A stretch of 56,098 nucleotides of DNA from Sphaerobacter sp. (GCA_029961075.1 JASBVL010000076.1:1-56098); one strand, 5' to 3'; shown: positions 1-8,175, counted from the first letter of the stretch. The notes: a model not told the origin generated them from the sequence alone. Made by a program: numbers and translations.

Positions 1-97
1 GATAGACATGACTCCCACGGGTGTGGCTGAGCTGGAAGCCGGCTCGCTGGAGAGCCCGCACGACAGCCTTCCCGCTCACACCGGGGAGCCGGGCCAC
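1..97 (-). CDS. hicA: HicA-type toxin, N-terminal part (runs off window)
   Basis: HicA toxins are small double-stranded-RNA-binding-fold ribonucleases that cleave mRNA and are neutralised by HicB. Reading leftwards from a GTG at 97, the visible 32 codons give VARLPGVSGKAVVRALQ and then GFQLSHTRGSHV. These are the classic HicA start and the G-S-H motif with the catalytic histidine. The start overlaps the end of hicB by 22 bases in another frame, as expected for a translationally coupled pair. The C-terminal half lies outside the window, so integrity cannot be judged. Confidence 0.78.
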   Translation of the reverse strand, partial: MARLPGVSGKAVVRALQRAGFQLSHTRGSHVY

Positions 98-324
98 GAC
101 AGCGCGACCTCGATCCGGACCAGCTCGACGCCCCCTACCGGCGGGATCGGGATTCCCTCTTTGGCTGCCGCTTCGAGGTAGCCCTGAATCGCCTCACGCG
201 TGTTGGCGATTGCCTCCTCACGCGTTTCGCCAAAGTCGGAGATGCCGAGCTGTGGTACATACGTGACCCACACCTTGTTCTCTGCGTCCCATTCGAGGAC
301 GACTGGGAACTGTCGGAGCTGCAT
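76..324 (-). CDS. hicB: HicB-type antitoxin
   Basis: 82-residue antitoxin of a type II toxin-antitoxin pair. It has the partial RNase H-like fold typical of HicB: a beta-rich N-terminus (QFPVVLEWDAENKVWVTYVP), the conserved G-I-S-D-F-G-E-T-x-E-E-A turn, then an amphipathic helix ending in I-P-I-P-P. No C-terminal HTH or ribbon-helix-helix domain is present, so this is the short HicB form. I chose the ATG at 324 because GAGGA sits 6 bases upstream; longer in-frame starts lack a ribosome binding site. The order is hicB then hicA, and a good promoter lies 60 bases upstream. Confidence 0.85.
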   Translation of the reverse strand: MQLRQFPVVLEWDAENKVWVTYVPQLGISDFGETREEAIANTREAIQGYLEAAAKEGIPIPPVGGVELVRIEVALSWPGSPV

Positions 325-382
325 CGATTCCTCGTTCTGCTCGACGGCGACATCCCGCCTCGTCTGTAGCGACAGTCTCTGC

Positions 383-411
383 ATCCTAGCACGACGCCAT
401 AGGTCATACAA
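383..411 (-). promoter_or_regulatory. Predicted sigma70 promoter of hicBA
   Basis: Read on the minus strand: -35 TTGTAT (406-411), 17-base spacer, -10 TAGGAT (383-388). Transcription would start near 376, about 50 bases before the hicB ATG. Confidence 0.5.
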
Positions 412-563
412 CGCCGACCCGCCGCGGGTCGTCACGCCGGCCTGCGGCTGTTGCGAATCCGGCATGCTCCGGCCAGTTCTCCGTACGCGCCTGTCGTGCA
501 TCCGCCGCTACGCTCGCATCGGAGCGGCCGCACAGGGGCGCGGCCGGGAGTAGGAGGTCCGCC

Positions 564-977
564 ATGATCGCCATGCGACACGGGCGCGCGACCCAGGCGG
601 GTGCGGCCGACCGCGCCATCTGGCTCGCCGCGGCGCTCGCCGGCCTGGCCGCGCTGAGCTACGTGCTGATCGGGCTGGGCATCCTGGGCGTCGGCGATCT
701 CGCCGCGTCGGAGCGTCCGGCCGGTATCGTCTTCGCGGCCGCGGGCGGCTACCTGCTGGGCGGGTTGCTGATCCTGGCCCGCCGCCGCTGGCTCTGGATC
801 GTCGGCGCCGCGATCAATGCGCTGGTGATCCTCGTCTTCCTGCTCGGCTACCAGGACCGCCCCGCGGTGCTCTTCTCGGCCGGCGGGCTGGCCTCGAAGG
901 CCGCCGAGATCCTGCTGGAAGCCGTCCTGCTCTCCCTCATCCTGACCGGCGTGCACCGCGCGCGGCGTCCTGTCTGA
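564..977 (+). CDS. Small integral membrane protein, unknown function
   Basis: 137 residues. I do not recognise the family. Four hydrophobic segments are visible at about residues 19-42, 53-72, 77-96 and 105-130, separated by short polar loops; an R-R-R cluster after the second segment fits a positive-inside loop. The start is supported by TAGGAGG seven bases before the ATG. It lies divergently from hicBA and about 100 bases before the next gene, so it could be co-transcribed with that gene. No catalytic motif is evident. Confidence 0.7.
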   Translation: MIAMRHGRATQAGAADRAIWLAAALAGLAALSYVLIGLGILGVGDLAASERPAGIVFAAAGGYLLGGLLILARRRWLWIVGAAINALVILVFLLGYQDRPAVLFSAGGLASKAAEILLEAVLLSLILTGVHRARRPV

Positions 978-1095
978 GCGCCGGGCGCAGCCCGAGCAGG
1001 AGGGATCGACAGGCACATGCTCATCGCCGCCGTGCCCGCCCCCGTCGGCCCCGGTGCCTGAGCGACCGGTCGCCACCGGGAAGGAGTGCCGATCC

Positions 1096-1947
1096 GTGAA
1101 GCCGTTCCGCACCTGGGCCGCCGCCCTCACCCTCGCCCTCGCCGGAGGGCTGGTCGCGCACCTGCTGGGACAGCGGGCGTTCAGCCGCCTGGTCCGGCGC
1201 GACGTCGCCGCGCTGCATGCCCGGGCCGCGCCCGCTCCGGCGACCGTCGTCTCCGACGCCATGCTGCGTGACCTGCCCGCGCCGGTGCAGCGCTACCTCC
1301 GCTACACCGGCGTGGTCGGTCAGCCGCTCGTGCGCACCGTCCATCTCCGGCAGACCGGGCGCATGCGGCTCGTCCCCGGCCAGCCCTGGCTGCAGCTCAC
1401 CGCGGTGCAGCACTTCTCCGTGCAGCCGCCCGGCTTCGTCTGGGACGGGACCCTGCACCTCGGCCCGCTCCCCCTCGCGCGCGGGCGCGACCGCTACCGC
1501 GACGGCGCGGGCCACATGCTGGTCAAAGTCGGCTCGCTCCTGACCGTGGCGAACGCGCGCGGGCCGGAGATGGACCAGGGGGCCCTGGTGCGCTACCTGG
1601 GCGAGATGATCTGGTTCCCCACGGCGCTCCTCGGGGAGAACCTCCGCTTCGAGCCGGTAGGCGACGCCGCGGCGCGGGTGACGCTCACCGACCACGGCCG
1701 CCGCGTCAGCGGGGTCATGGACGTCGACGCCGAGGGCCGGCTCACGCGCTTCGTCGCCGAGCGCTATCGCACCGTCGACGGGCGCTACGAGCTGGCGACC
1801 TTCGCCGCCGAGGTCCTGGCCTACGGCGAGCGTGCCGGCCTGACCCTGCCGGTCCGGGCGCAGGGCGTGTGGAAGCTCCCGGCCGGCGATTTCGCGTACA
1901 TCGACGTCACCGTCACCGACGTGGCCTACGACGCCGCCCAGCCGTAG
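1096..1947 (+). CDS. DUF6544-like protein with N-terminal membrane anchor
   Basis: 283 residues from a GTG at 1096, chosen because GGAAGGAG lies 9 bases upstream; an in-frame GTG at 1054 has no such site. A short basic N-terminus (K-P-F-R) leads into one hydrophobic segment at about residues 6-24, either a signal anchor or a signal peptide. The rest matches from memory a conserved uncharacterised family: LPAPVQRYLRYTG, then F-V-W-D-G, a D-R-Y-R-D-G-A-G-H-M stretch and L-V-R-Y-L-G-E-M-I-W-F-P-T-A-L-L. The body looks beta-rich and extracytoplasmic. Function is unknown. The family name is from recall, so it is less certain than the gene itself. Confidence 0.72.
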   Translation: MKPFRTWAAALTLALAGGLVAHLLGQRAFSRLVRRDVAALHARAAPAPATVVSDAMLRDLPAPVQRYLRYTGVVGQPLVRTVHLRQTGRMRLVPGQPWLQLTAVQHFSVQPPGFVWDGTLHLGPLPLARGRDRYRDGAGHMLVKVGSLLTVANARGPEMDQGALVRYLGEMIWFPTALLGENLRFEPVGDAAARVTLTDHGRRVSGVMDVDAEGRLTRFVAERYRTVDGRYELATFAAEVLAYGERAGLTLPVRAQGVWKLPAGDFAYIDVTVTDVAYDAAQP

Positions 1948-2375
1948 CGGCGGCACCACCCCGCACGCTCCCTCTCCGCCGCTCGACCGCCACCGGCGCG
2001 GACGCGCCAGCACATGCGCGCGCTGCGCATATGGCGCGTGCGCGACCATCGCGTGCATTGACGCGCAAGAGAACCACTGCTATAGTCGCGGTGACTTCAT
2101 GGACAGCCTGGACGGAAATCGGTGGCGCCGATGGCGACGACCTCGACGCTCCCGCATCGGCTTCGATGGGCAGGCGTGCCTGGCTGGTCCCGCGCGCCCG
2201 GGACGGGCCCGGCGGTCGCGGGCGCGCCGCGCAGCCGCTCGCCCCCTATCCGGGGCAGCCGACACCGCGCGCCCTCCCTCGGTTGGCGCCTGGCGATTCC
2301 CCGATGACGTTCACCGCCGCGTGACCGCACCCGGGCCTGCACATCGGCCTTCTGAGAACACCCCGGAGGTGGGAC
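1948..2375 (+). promoter_or_regulatory. Promoter and ~280-nt leader of the Nramp-like gene
   Basis: A near-consensus promoter sits at 2058-2086: TTGACG, 17-base spacer, TATAGT. The predicted start near 2093 gives a leader of about 280 nt, GC-rich with many possible stems. I looked for a yybP-ykoY (Mn) riboswitch, a T-box and other common classes and recognise none. GGAGG at the end of the leader serves the GTG start at 2376. No convincing gene lies here. Confidence 0.6.
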
Positions 2376-3905
2376 GTGACGATCACTGATCACGCACGCA
2401 TTGCCGAGCCGAAAACCTACCCACTGGGGAAGACGCGGCCCCCGCTCGACCTGGAAGACCTGCCGGAGCCGGAAGAGGTCTTTCAGGTCAAGCACATCGG
2501 CCCCAAGGAGGCCATCACCCGCGTCATCGGTCCCAGCCTGATCGCCCTCGGCATCTCGATCGGGAGCGGTGAGTGGCTGCTGGCCCCGCTCGGGGTCGCG
2601 GGCTACGGGTTCGTCGGCATTGGTTGGGTCATCCTGATCTCCGCCGTCCTCCAGACCTTCTACAACATGGAGATCGGCCGCTACATCATGGCCACCGGCG
2701 AGGTGCCGATCCTGGGCTGGGCGCGCGTGGCGCCCGGGGTCGTGTTCTGGGTGGTGGTCTCGCTTGGGGTCCTCTACATGGCCAACATCTGGGGCGGGTG
2801 GGCCGCGGGCGCGGGCGAGAGCCTCTACGTGCTCCTCACCGGCAGCCTGGTCGATACCCCCGGCGAGCGCACGACCGCTCGCATCCTGGCGTTCGGCCTG
2901 ATGCTCCTCGTCCTGGCCATCACCCTCGTCGGGCGGAAGATCTCCCGCACGCTCGAGTTGGTCAACTGGGGCATGGTCGGCTTCATCGTGGTCACCCTGC
3001 TGATCGTCGACCTGTTCGTCGTGCCCTTCTCCACCTGGTGGATAGCGCTGAAGGGGCTGGTCACGCCCTCCCTGCCGCCGTCCGGCGTCGATGCCACCGT
3101 CATCGGCGGTATCGTCGGCTACACCGCGCTCGCGTCCGGCCTCAACTGGTACGCGATGAACTACTACCGCGACAAGGGCTACGGCATGGGCCACCGCGTC
3201 GGGTTCATCGCCGGCCTGGTCGGCGGAGAGCAGCGCGAGATCGCGTACTACGGGAAGACCTTCCCCGACACCCCGGAGAACGCGCGGCGCTGGCAGCGCT
3301 GGTTCCGCCTGCTGATGCTCGACCAGTGGGTGGTCTTCTTCGGCGGGGCGATCATCGGCATCTTCCTCACCACCCTCCTCATCTCGCACCTGGCCGGGAT
3401 GCCGGGCGAGGTCGCGCCGACCCGCGAGACCATGCCCACCTACGCCGCAGACGTCCTCTCGCGGCATTACGGCTCGTTCCTCTACTACTGGGCGCTGCTG
3501 GTCGGGTTCTTCATCCTGTTCAGCACCCAGATCGGCATCTTCGAGGCCTTGGTCCGCAACGTGGCGGACGGCCTCTACGGCACCAGCGCCCGCTTCCGCG
3601 AGTTGCTCGCGGGCGATCCGCGCCGCTTCTACTACCCGTACATGGCCCTGCTGGCCGTCGTGATCGGCATCATCCTCTTCCAGGCGCTGCCGGTCCGGCT
3701 GGTCCTGATCTCGGCCAACATGTCGAACCTCGGGGCGCTCATCTTCCCCTTCCTCCTGATGTATCTGAACCGCCGGCTCCCCGGCCCCGCCCGGATCCGC
3801 TGGTGGTCCTACCTGATCCTGGTGCTGAACGTCCTCTTCTTCGGCTTCTTCTTCATCAACTTCGCCTTCCAGCAGGTGACCGGCGAACCCATCGTCAGCT
3901 TCTAG
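2376..3905 (+). CDS. Nramp-fold (LeuT-like) transporter, divergent subfamily
   Basis: 509-residue polytopic membrane protein with about 11-12 hydrophobic segments from residue 50 to the C-terminus and a 50-residue soluble N-terminus. The first segment (G-P-S-L-I-A-L-G-I-S-I-G-S-G-E-W) aligns with Nramp TM1. It carries G-S-G-E-W where metal-transporting Nramp proteins have D-P-G-N, and I find no M-P-H in the sixth segment. It is therefore related to NRAMP/MntH by fold, but the metal-site residues are gone and the substrate cannot be assumed to be Mn or Fe. The start is a GTG with GGAGG seven bases upstream. It is transcribed alone from its own promoter. Confidence 0.8.
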   Translation: MTITDHARIAEPKTYPLGKTRPPLDLEDLPEPEEVFQVKHIGPKEAITRVIGPSLIALGISIGSGEWLLAPLGVAGYGFVGIGWVILISAVLQTFYNMEIGRYIMATGEVPILGWARVAPGVVFWVVVSLGVLYMANIWGGWAAGAGESLYVLLTGSLVDTPGERTTARILAFGLMLLVLAITLVGRKISRTLELVNWGMVGFIVVTLLIVDLFVVPFSTWWIALKGLVTPSLPPSGVDATVIGGIVGYTALASGLNWYAMNYYRDKGYGMGHRVGFIAGLVGGEQREIAYYGKTFPDTPENARRWQRWFRLLMLDQWVVFFGGAIIGIFLTTLLISHLAGMPGEVAPTRETMPTYAADVLSRHYGSFLYYWALLVGFFILFSTQIGIFEALVRNVADGLYGTSARFRELLAGDPRRFYYPYMALLAVVIGIILFQALPVRLVLISANMSNLGALIFPFLLMYLNRRLPGPARIRWWSYLILVLNVLFFGFFFINFAFQQVTGEPIVSF

Positions 3906-3915
3906 CGACGATCCG

Positions 3916-3943
3916 CCGGGCGGCCCATCCACGGGCCGCCCGG
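3916..3943 (+). terminator. GC-rich hairpin after the Nramp-like gene
   Basis: A perfect 11-bp stem (CCGGGCGGCCC / GGGCCGCCCGG) with a 6-base loop, 11 bases after the stop codon. No U-tract follows, so it is either a weak intrinsic terminator or a 3'-end stabiliser. Confidence 0.5.
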
Positions 3944-4027
3944 CCCTACTCACGTCAGTCGTGTTCCGTGGTGCGTTGACGCTGCGTGGCCGCTCCCTAT
4001 CGCCCCAAACCGGGTCGGGCGACGAGG

Positions 4028-4056
4028 AAATACGCACTACGGAATACGCATTACAC
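4028..4056. repeat. Short TACG-rich dispersed repeat, copy 1
   Basis: A run of 9-base units of the form nnTACGnAn (aaatacgcactacgg, then aatacgcattacac). Similar runs occur at 8471-8500 and 8624-8660. It is intergenic here, just upstream of the lysX promoter. Confidence 0.5.
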
Positions 4057-4058
4057 CC

Positions 4059-4087
4059 TTGACAGCACGCGAGCCCTCTGCTAGCCT
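4059..4087 (+). promoter_or_regulatory. Predicted sigma70 promoter of the lysX T-box transcript
   Basis: TTGACA (4059-4064), 17-base spacer, TAGCCT (4082-4087). The start near 4094 matches the 5' end of the T-box. Confidence 0.6.
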
Positions 4088-4094
4088 CCCCTCC

Positions 4095-4395
4095 GAACAA
4101 CCGAGCGCGCACCGGCGTCGATGAGGACGAGTAACCGGCAGGACCGGGACAGAGAACCGCGGGCGCTGAGAAGCGGGACCGTGACTGCCGGCGAAGAAGC
4201 CCTCGGAGCCTCGCCCCCAACGGAGTGGGCGCCGCCCCTCCCAGTAGGCGGCGACGGGAGCGGTTCCCGTTAGCGAACCGGCCGTGCCGATCCGTCGGCA
4301 CGGGCTGAGGCCGCGCGCCGCTGAGGGCGCGGCGAAGTGGGGTGGTACCACGGGCACGACACCGCTCGTCCCCAGCCGGGGGCGGCGGTTTTTTG
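4095..4395 (+). promoter_or_regulatory. T-box riboswitch, specifier AAG (lysine), with terminator
   Basis: The T-box core gtggggtggtaccacgg is at 4337-4353, followed by the competing terminator hairpin (4361-4388) and six Ts (4389-4394). Stem I is recognisable: gatgaggacgagtaa (4120-4134) carries the AG bump, ccggca (4135-4140) pairs with tgccgg (4186-4191), and the 3' side of the specifier loop reads cgaagaagc then cctc, which pairs back to gagg. Aligned by hand with the Bacillus glyQS loop (cgaaaGGCa), the specifier falls on AAG at 4197-4199, a lysine codon. Uncharged tRNA-Lys would thus promote read-through into lysX. The T-box is certain; the specifier assignment is inference, backed by the downstream gene. 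Confidence 0.9.
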
Positions 4396-4561
4396 ATGCC
4401 CTCGCCGGTGTCCGGCGATCCGCGATCGATCCGAATCCGGGGGACTCCCCGCGCGTCCGAGAGAGGGCAGCATGCACCGCGAAGCACTCACGACCATCCT
4501 CCACGACCCGGCGCTCGTGCTGGCGCGGCGCGCCGGTTCCTGCTCGGACGCCACGAAACAG

Positions 4562-4682
4562 CGGTCCGTTCTCGCCCGCGCCAAAGCCAAACCGGGCGGG
4601 CGCCCGCCGCGGCCAACCACCGCGGCAGCGCCCGTTGCCGCCGGCTTTGGCTTCCGCGATCGCCAACGAGGAGAACGGACCG
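4562..4682 (+). promoter_or_regulatory. Long-range hairpin occluding the lysX ribosome binding site
   Basis: CGGTCCGTTCTC (4562-4573) is the perfect complement of GAGAACGGACCG (4671-4682), which abuts the lysX ATG and overlaps its GAGGAG Shine-Dalgarno. Inside it, GCCAAAGCC (4580-4588) pairs with GGCTTTGGC (4643-4651). The apical part holds further stems, including the 14-base palindrome ggcgggcgcccgcc. The element lies between the T-box terminator and the gene, so it would act on transcripts that already passed the T-box. A short frame with its own GAGAGAGGG site starts at 4472 and crosses this hairpin; whether it is translated is unknown. Confidence 0.6.
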
Positions 4683-5603
4683 ATGTCGCTCACCCATATC
4701 CGCCCGGCGGGGTCTCCGCCCCGCGTCGCCGTCGTCCACGGCCCGCTGCGCGCTGAGGAGCGTCTGCTCTTCGCCGAGTTCGCGCGCCGCGGCATCGACT
4801 GCACCCGCATCGACGACCGCAGCGCCGTCGTCGACCTGACCGGCCGCCCCTGGGACGTCGACGTCGTCATCGGGCGCAGCGTCAGCCAGCAGCGCACCCT
4901 CCACACCCTGGCCATCGCCGAGGGCTGGGGCATCCCCACGCTCAACCGCTCCGCGGTGGTGGCGCTCTGCAACGACAAGCTCCGCACCTCGGCCGCCCTC
5001 GCCCGGGCCGGCCTGCCTCAGCCGCGGACGCTCGTCGCCTACACGCCCGCGGCCGCTCTGGAGGCGTGCGAGACCCTGGGCTACCCGGTCATCCTCAAGC
5101 CGACCATCGGCTCCTGGGGGCGCTTGCTGGCCAGGGTCAACAGCCGCGCCGCCGCCGCGACGCTGCTCGAGCACAAGCAGGCGCTCGGCTCGTTCCACCA
5201 CGGCACCGTCTACATCCAGGAGTACGTGCGCAAGCCCGGGCGCGACATCCGCGCCTTCGTCGTCGGCGACGAGACCATCTGCGCCATCTACCGCACCGCC
5301 GAGCACTGGATCACCAACACCGCGCGCGGCGGGCAGGCGACCAACTGCCCGGTCACGCCGGAGTTGGCCGCGCTCTGCGCCCGCGCGGCCCGCGCCGTCG
5401 GCGGCGGCGTGCTCGCCATCGACCTGTTCGAACATCCCGACCGCGGCCTGCTGATCAACGAGGTCAATGCGACGATGGAGTTCCGCAACAGCATCCACAC
5501 CACCGGCGTCAACATCCCCGGCCGCATCGTCGACTACGCCCTGGCGCTGGCCGCGGAGGGCGCGGCGCGCCGGGAGGCCGGGCTGGCCGCCGCACCGCGC
5601 TGA
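4683..5603 (+). CDS. lysX: LysX-type ligase, alpha-aminoadipate--LysW ligase
   Basis: 306-residue ATP-grasp enzyme. LysX joins alpha-aminoadipate to the C-terminal Glu of the carrier protein LysW, the first committed protection step of lysine synthesis by the alpha-aminoadipate route. The signatures are clear: an N-terminal Rossmann-like domain, the G-S-W-G-R-L-L nucleotide loop near residue 145, [15 protein letters not shown], and the C-terminal metal/substrate block [12 protein letters not shown] followed by T-T-G-V-N-I-P. The ATG at 4683 has GAGGAG 8 bases upstream. The lysine T-box supports LysX rather than the arginine homologue ArgX. No lysW, lysZ or lysY is in the window. Confidence 0.88.
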   Translation: MSLTHIRPAGSPPRVAVVHGPLRAEERLLFAEFARRGIDCTRIDDRSAVVDLTGRPWDVDVVIGRSVSQQRTLHTLAIAEGWGIPTLNRSAVVALCNDKLRTSAALARAGLPQPRTLVAYTPAAALEACETLGYPVILKPTIGSWGRLLARVNSRAAAATLLEHKQALGSFHHGTVYIQEYVRKPGRDIRAFVVGDETICAIYRTAEHWITNTARGGQATNCPVTPELAALCARAARAVGGGVLAIDLFEHPDRGLLINEVNATMEFRNSIHTTGVNIPGRIVDYALALAAEGAARREAGLAAAPR

Positions 5604-5704
5604 GCCCGCCGGCCGCGCTCCCCCTTGTCGCCGCGCGCGTCGGCATGCCACAGTTCGGAGGGCCCGCTGGCCGGGCCGCGCGGCGATGAGGGGAGAGACG
5701 GGGC

Positions 5705-6442
5705 GTGACCGGGATGGAGACTCCACGACGCGGGGCGCTGCGGCGGCCGCCGGAGGTGCGGGCCATGTTCGACCGCATCGTCCGGCGCTACGACCTCATC
5801 AATCGGCTGATGAGCGGCGGCCGCGACGTGGCCTGGCGACGTCTGGCCGCCCGGGCCGCGCTCGCCGCGGGCGCGCGCCGCGTCCTCGACGTCGCCACCG
5901 GCACCGGCGACCTCGCGCTGGAGCTGGCCCGGCAGGGCGCCCCCGGCGTCGTCGGTGCCGACTTCTCGCGCGGCATGCTCGGCCTGGCGGCGGACAAGGT
6001 CCGCGCCCGCCGCGCGCCGGTCACGCTCCTCCAGGCCGACGCCATGCGCCTGCCCTTCCCCGACGGCGCCTTCGATGCCTGCACCGTCGCCTTCGGGCTG
6101 CGCAACATGCCCGACTACGAAGCCGCCGTCGCCGAGATGGCCCGCGTGCTCCGGCCGGGCGGCCGGCTGGTGATCCTGGAGATGACCCCGCTCCGCCTGC
6201 CGGTGCTGCGCACCCTCTTCCGCTGGTACTTCGATCGCCTGGTCCCCATCGTCGGCGGGCTGATCAGCGGCGACCGCGATGCCTACCGCTACCTCCCCCG
6301 CTCGGTCAGCGCCTTCCCACCGGCTGACGAACTGGCGCAGATCATGCACCGGGCCGGCCTGCACCCGGTCGAGTACCGCCTCCTCGCCCTGCACACCGTC
6401 GCCATCCACGTCGGCGTGAAGCCTGCTCCACCCCCCGCCTAG
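5705..6442 (+). CDS. menG: Demethylmenaquinone methyltransferase (UbiE/MenG)
   Basis: 245-residue class I SAM-dependent methyltransferase that would carry out the last step of menaquinone synthesis. It has the N-terminal helix with V-R-x-M-F-D-R-I-V-x-x-Y-D-x-x-N, SAM motif I (VLDVATGTGDLAL, about residues 61-73), the acidic D-F-S-R-G-M loop, D-A-M-R-L-P-F-P-D, and the diagnostic F-G-L-R-N-M followed by R-V-L-R-P-G-G. Y-R-Y-L-P-R-S-V-S-A-F-P near residue 200 is also family-typical. The GTG start has GGGGAGAG upstream. It lies 100 bases after lysX on the same strand and may be read through from the T-box promoter. Confidence 0.92.
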   Translation: MTGMETPRRGALRRPPEVRAMFDRIVRRYDLINRLMSGGRDVAWRRLAARAALAAGARRVLDVATGTGDLALELARQGAPGVVGADFSRGMLGLAADKVRARRAPVTLLQADAMRLPFPDGAFDACTVAFGLRNMPDYEAAVAEMARVLRPGGRLVILEMTPLRLPVLRTLFRWYFDRLVPIVGGLISGDRDAYRYLPRSVSAFPPADELAQIMHRAGLHPVEYRLLALHTVAIHVGVKPAPPPA

Positions 6443-6553
6443 CCGGGATCGGCCGAGGACGCACGCGCTCATTGGCTGTCATCCCGATCGGCGCCCGGCG
6501 CGCGCCGGGCGCCGCACAGAACGAAAGCGACTCCGGTACGGGCGGGCATCTGA

Positions 6554-7339
6554 CTACATCCCCGTCGTCGGCAGCAGCTCTGGCATGGCCAGCGCGAGCG
6601 CGCCGTACGCGATCAGCACCGCGGCCGCGAGCTGGCCCAGCCGCGGCCCGATCGGGAGCGCCTTCTCGGCGAAGATCAGCACCGTCACGGTCGCCATCAC
6701 CGCGACGTTCATGAGCCCGAGCGGGAAGAGGATCACGAACAGCAGCCAGCAGCACCCGAGACAGTAGCTCCCGTGCTCGACGCCCATGCGGAGCGCGCCT
6801 CGCGCACCATCCCGCCAGGAGCCGAGGACGAACGCCAGCGGGGTGCGGCACTTCGCCAGGCAGGCGCGCTTGAGCGGCGAGAGCTGGTAGAGCCCGGCGA
6901 GGATGAGGACCGCGCCCCCGATCCGGGCCGCGTGGTCCATCAGCCACATGTTGCCCGTCGCCAGGTTGGTGACCCCGACGGCCGCGCCGTAGGCGACCAC
7001 GCCGACGAGCGACCAGACCGCGAGGTACCCGCCGACGAAGATCCAGGTCGGCACGTAGCCCTGCCCGCGCGCCCGTCGACCCGCGTGGACCTGGGCGAAG
7101 GTCAGGATCATCGGCGCCGCCGTGGGGAACATCATCGCCACCATCATGACGACCCAGATCGTCAGGAAGAGCAGCGCGCCCATCCCCATCGTCAGCCCCA
7201 TCCCGCCCATGGCGGCCTCATCGCTCGCGCTGCGCCCCTGCCAGATCAGGATGCCCCAGGCGACGGCCGCCAGGACGAGGAGCACGCCCAAGATCACCGC
7301 GCGCTCCCGGGACCATGCCGGTGATGCCGAGGTGGTCAT
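6554..7339 (-). CDS. DUF2182 integral membrane protein
   Basis: 261 residues, about six to seven hydrophobic segments. Conserved features are a methionine-rich stretch (M-G-G-M-G-L-T-M-G-M, then V-V-M-M-V-A-M-M-F-P), L-S-P-L-K-R-A-C-L-A-K-C-R, and G-S-Y-C-L-G-C-C-W-L near the end. This pattern matches the DUF2182 family, once described as predicted metal-binding membrane proteins. The Met and Cys clusters would suit copper or another soft metal, but that is inference. The ATG at 7339 has GGAGGGGGGAG upstream. It starts 22 bases after the DUF1326 stop and is clearly in its operon. Confidence 0.85.
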   Translation of the reverse strand: MTTSASPAWSRERAVILGVLLVLAAVAWGILIWQGRSASDEAAMGGMGLTMGMGALLFLTIWVVMMVAMMFPTAAPMILTFAQVHAGRRARGQGYVPTWIFVGGYLAVWSLVGVVAYGAAVGVTNLATGNMWLMDHAARIGGAVLILAGLYQLSPLKRACLAKCRTPLAFVLGSWRDGARGALRMGVEHGSYCLGCCWLLFVILFPLGLMNVAVMATVTVLIFAEKALPIGPRLGQLAAAVLIAYGALALAMPELLPTTGM

Positions 7340-7361
7340 GGGACTCCCCCCTCCGCGCAGC

Positions 7362-7970
7362 CTAGCCGCTCCAGGTGAAGTGCCCGCGGCCACCGGACTT
7401 CGTCTCGAACTGGCGCAGATCCGGATCGGTCCAGCGGCTCCGGCTCGGGGCCAGCTCGGCCGTCTGCATCCCGAGCGCCGCGACGAAGCCGCCCCCCTGC
7501 AGCGAGAACGATTGCCCCTGCTGGTCGCGCATCAGCCGGGATTCCATCTGCCCCGCGCCGGCCACGGTGACGCTGATCGTCTCGTCCGCCTCGTTGACGT
7601 CGATCGCGGCCGTCTCGGTCGGCAGCCAGGTGGTGACCAACCCGCCGATCATCTCCATCGGCCCGCCGCGCTGGCCGGTCATGATCGCCTCCAGCTCACG
7701 CCGCTGCTCCGGACCGGCGCCGTCGTCGAGGTACAGGCGGAAGGTCGCGTTGCCGTCGAACAGGGTGGGGCCGGGGAAGTCGACCGCGAACACGACCGTG
7801 CGGCCGCTCAGGTCGACCCCCTCCGCCGTGCCGCGCTGGATGCGCAAGGCGATCACAGTCGCGCAGTAGCCTTGGTCCATCACCATGACCTCGGGCACCA
7901 GGAACCAGCACGGGCAGAACATGTTGCAGGTGCAGCTCTCGATCAGTTGGCCGGACAGATTCCAGGCCAT
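7362..7970 (-). CDS. DUF1326 domain protein with Cys-rich N-terminus
   Basis: 202-residue soluble protein of the DUF1326 family. The hallmark is at the N-terminus: L-I-E-S-C-T-C-N-M-F-C-P-C-W, a C-x-C-x4-C-x-C arrangement that looks like a thiol metal or redox site. The rest is predicted beta-sheet with a long G-G-P-M-E loop. I placed the start at the ATG at 7970 (GGAGGGACGACG before it). It leads a two-gene operon with DUF2182, a pairing I recall from many genomes. Its biochemical role is not known. Confidence 0.87.
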   Translation of the reverse strand: MAWNLSGQLIESCTCNMFCPCWFLVPEVMVMDQGYCATVIALRIQRGTAEGVDLSGRTVVFAVDFPGPTLFDGNATFRLYLDDGAGPEQRRELEAIMTGQRGGPMEMIGGLVTTWLPTETAAIDVNEADETISVTVAGAGQMESRLMRDQQGQSFSLQGGGFVAALGMQTAELAPSRSRWTDPDLRQFETKSGGRGHFTWSG

Positions 7971-8175
7971 CGTCGTCCCTCCGTCCACCGGGCCGACACC
8001 GACCCGGGCCCCGCGGCGGCGCAGCACCCGCTGGCCGCTCGCCATCGAACGCGGCGACGCCACCGCGGCGACGGCGCGCGTCCGGCGCTGTGCGACACCT
8101 CAGGGACCAGTGATCGGCGCATCGTCGTGCCTCGATCGCGCAAGGTGAGCGTGAGGGTGGGGTCGCGTCCTGCTT

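Noticed and set aside
1948..2375. Mn (yybP-ykoY) riboswitch before the Nramp-like gene
   Set aside because: The expected conserved loops were not found by eye, and the transporter lacks metal-site motifs, so there is no support.
2097..4487. 796-residue minus-strand open frame
   Set aside because: It spans the T-box, a promoter and the Nramp-like gene in antisense; Asp/Gln/Arg-rich shadow.
4472..4756. Possible leader peptide or small gene (starts [10 protein letters not shown]) before lysX
   Set aside because: It has a fair ribosome binding site but becomes low-complexity, crosses the RBS-hiding hairpin and overlaps lysX. Kept only as a remark; it is not LysW (no zinc cysteines, no E-D-W-G-E end).
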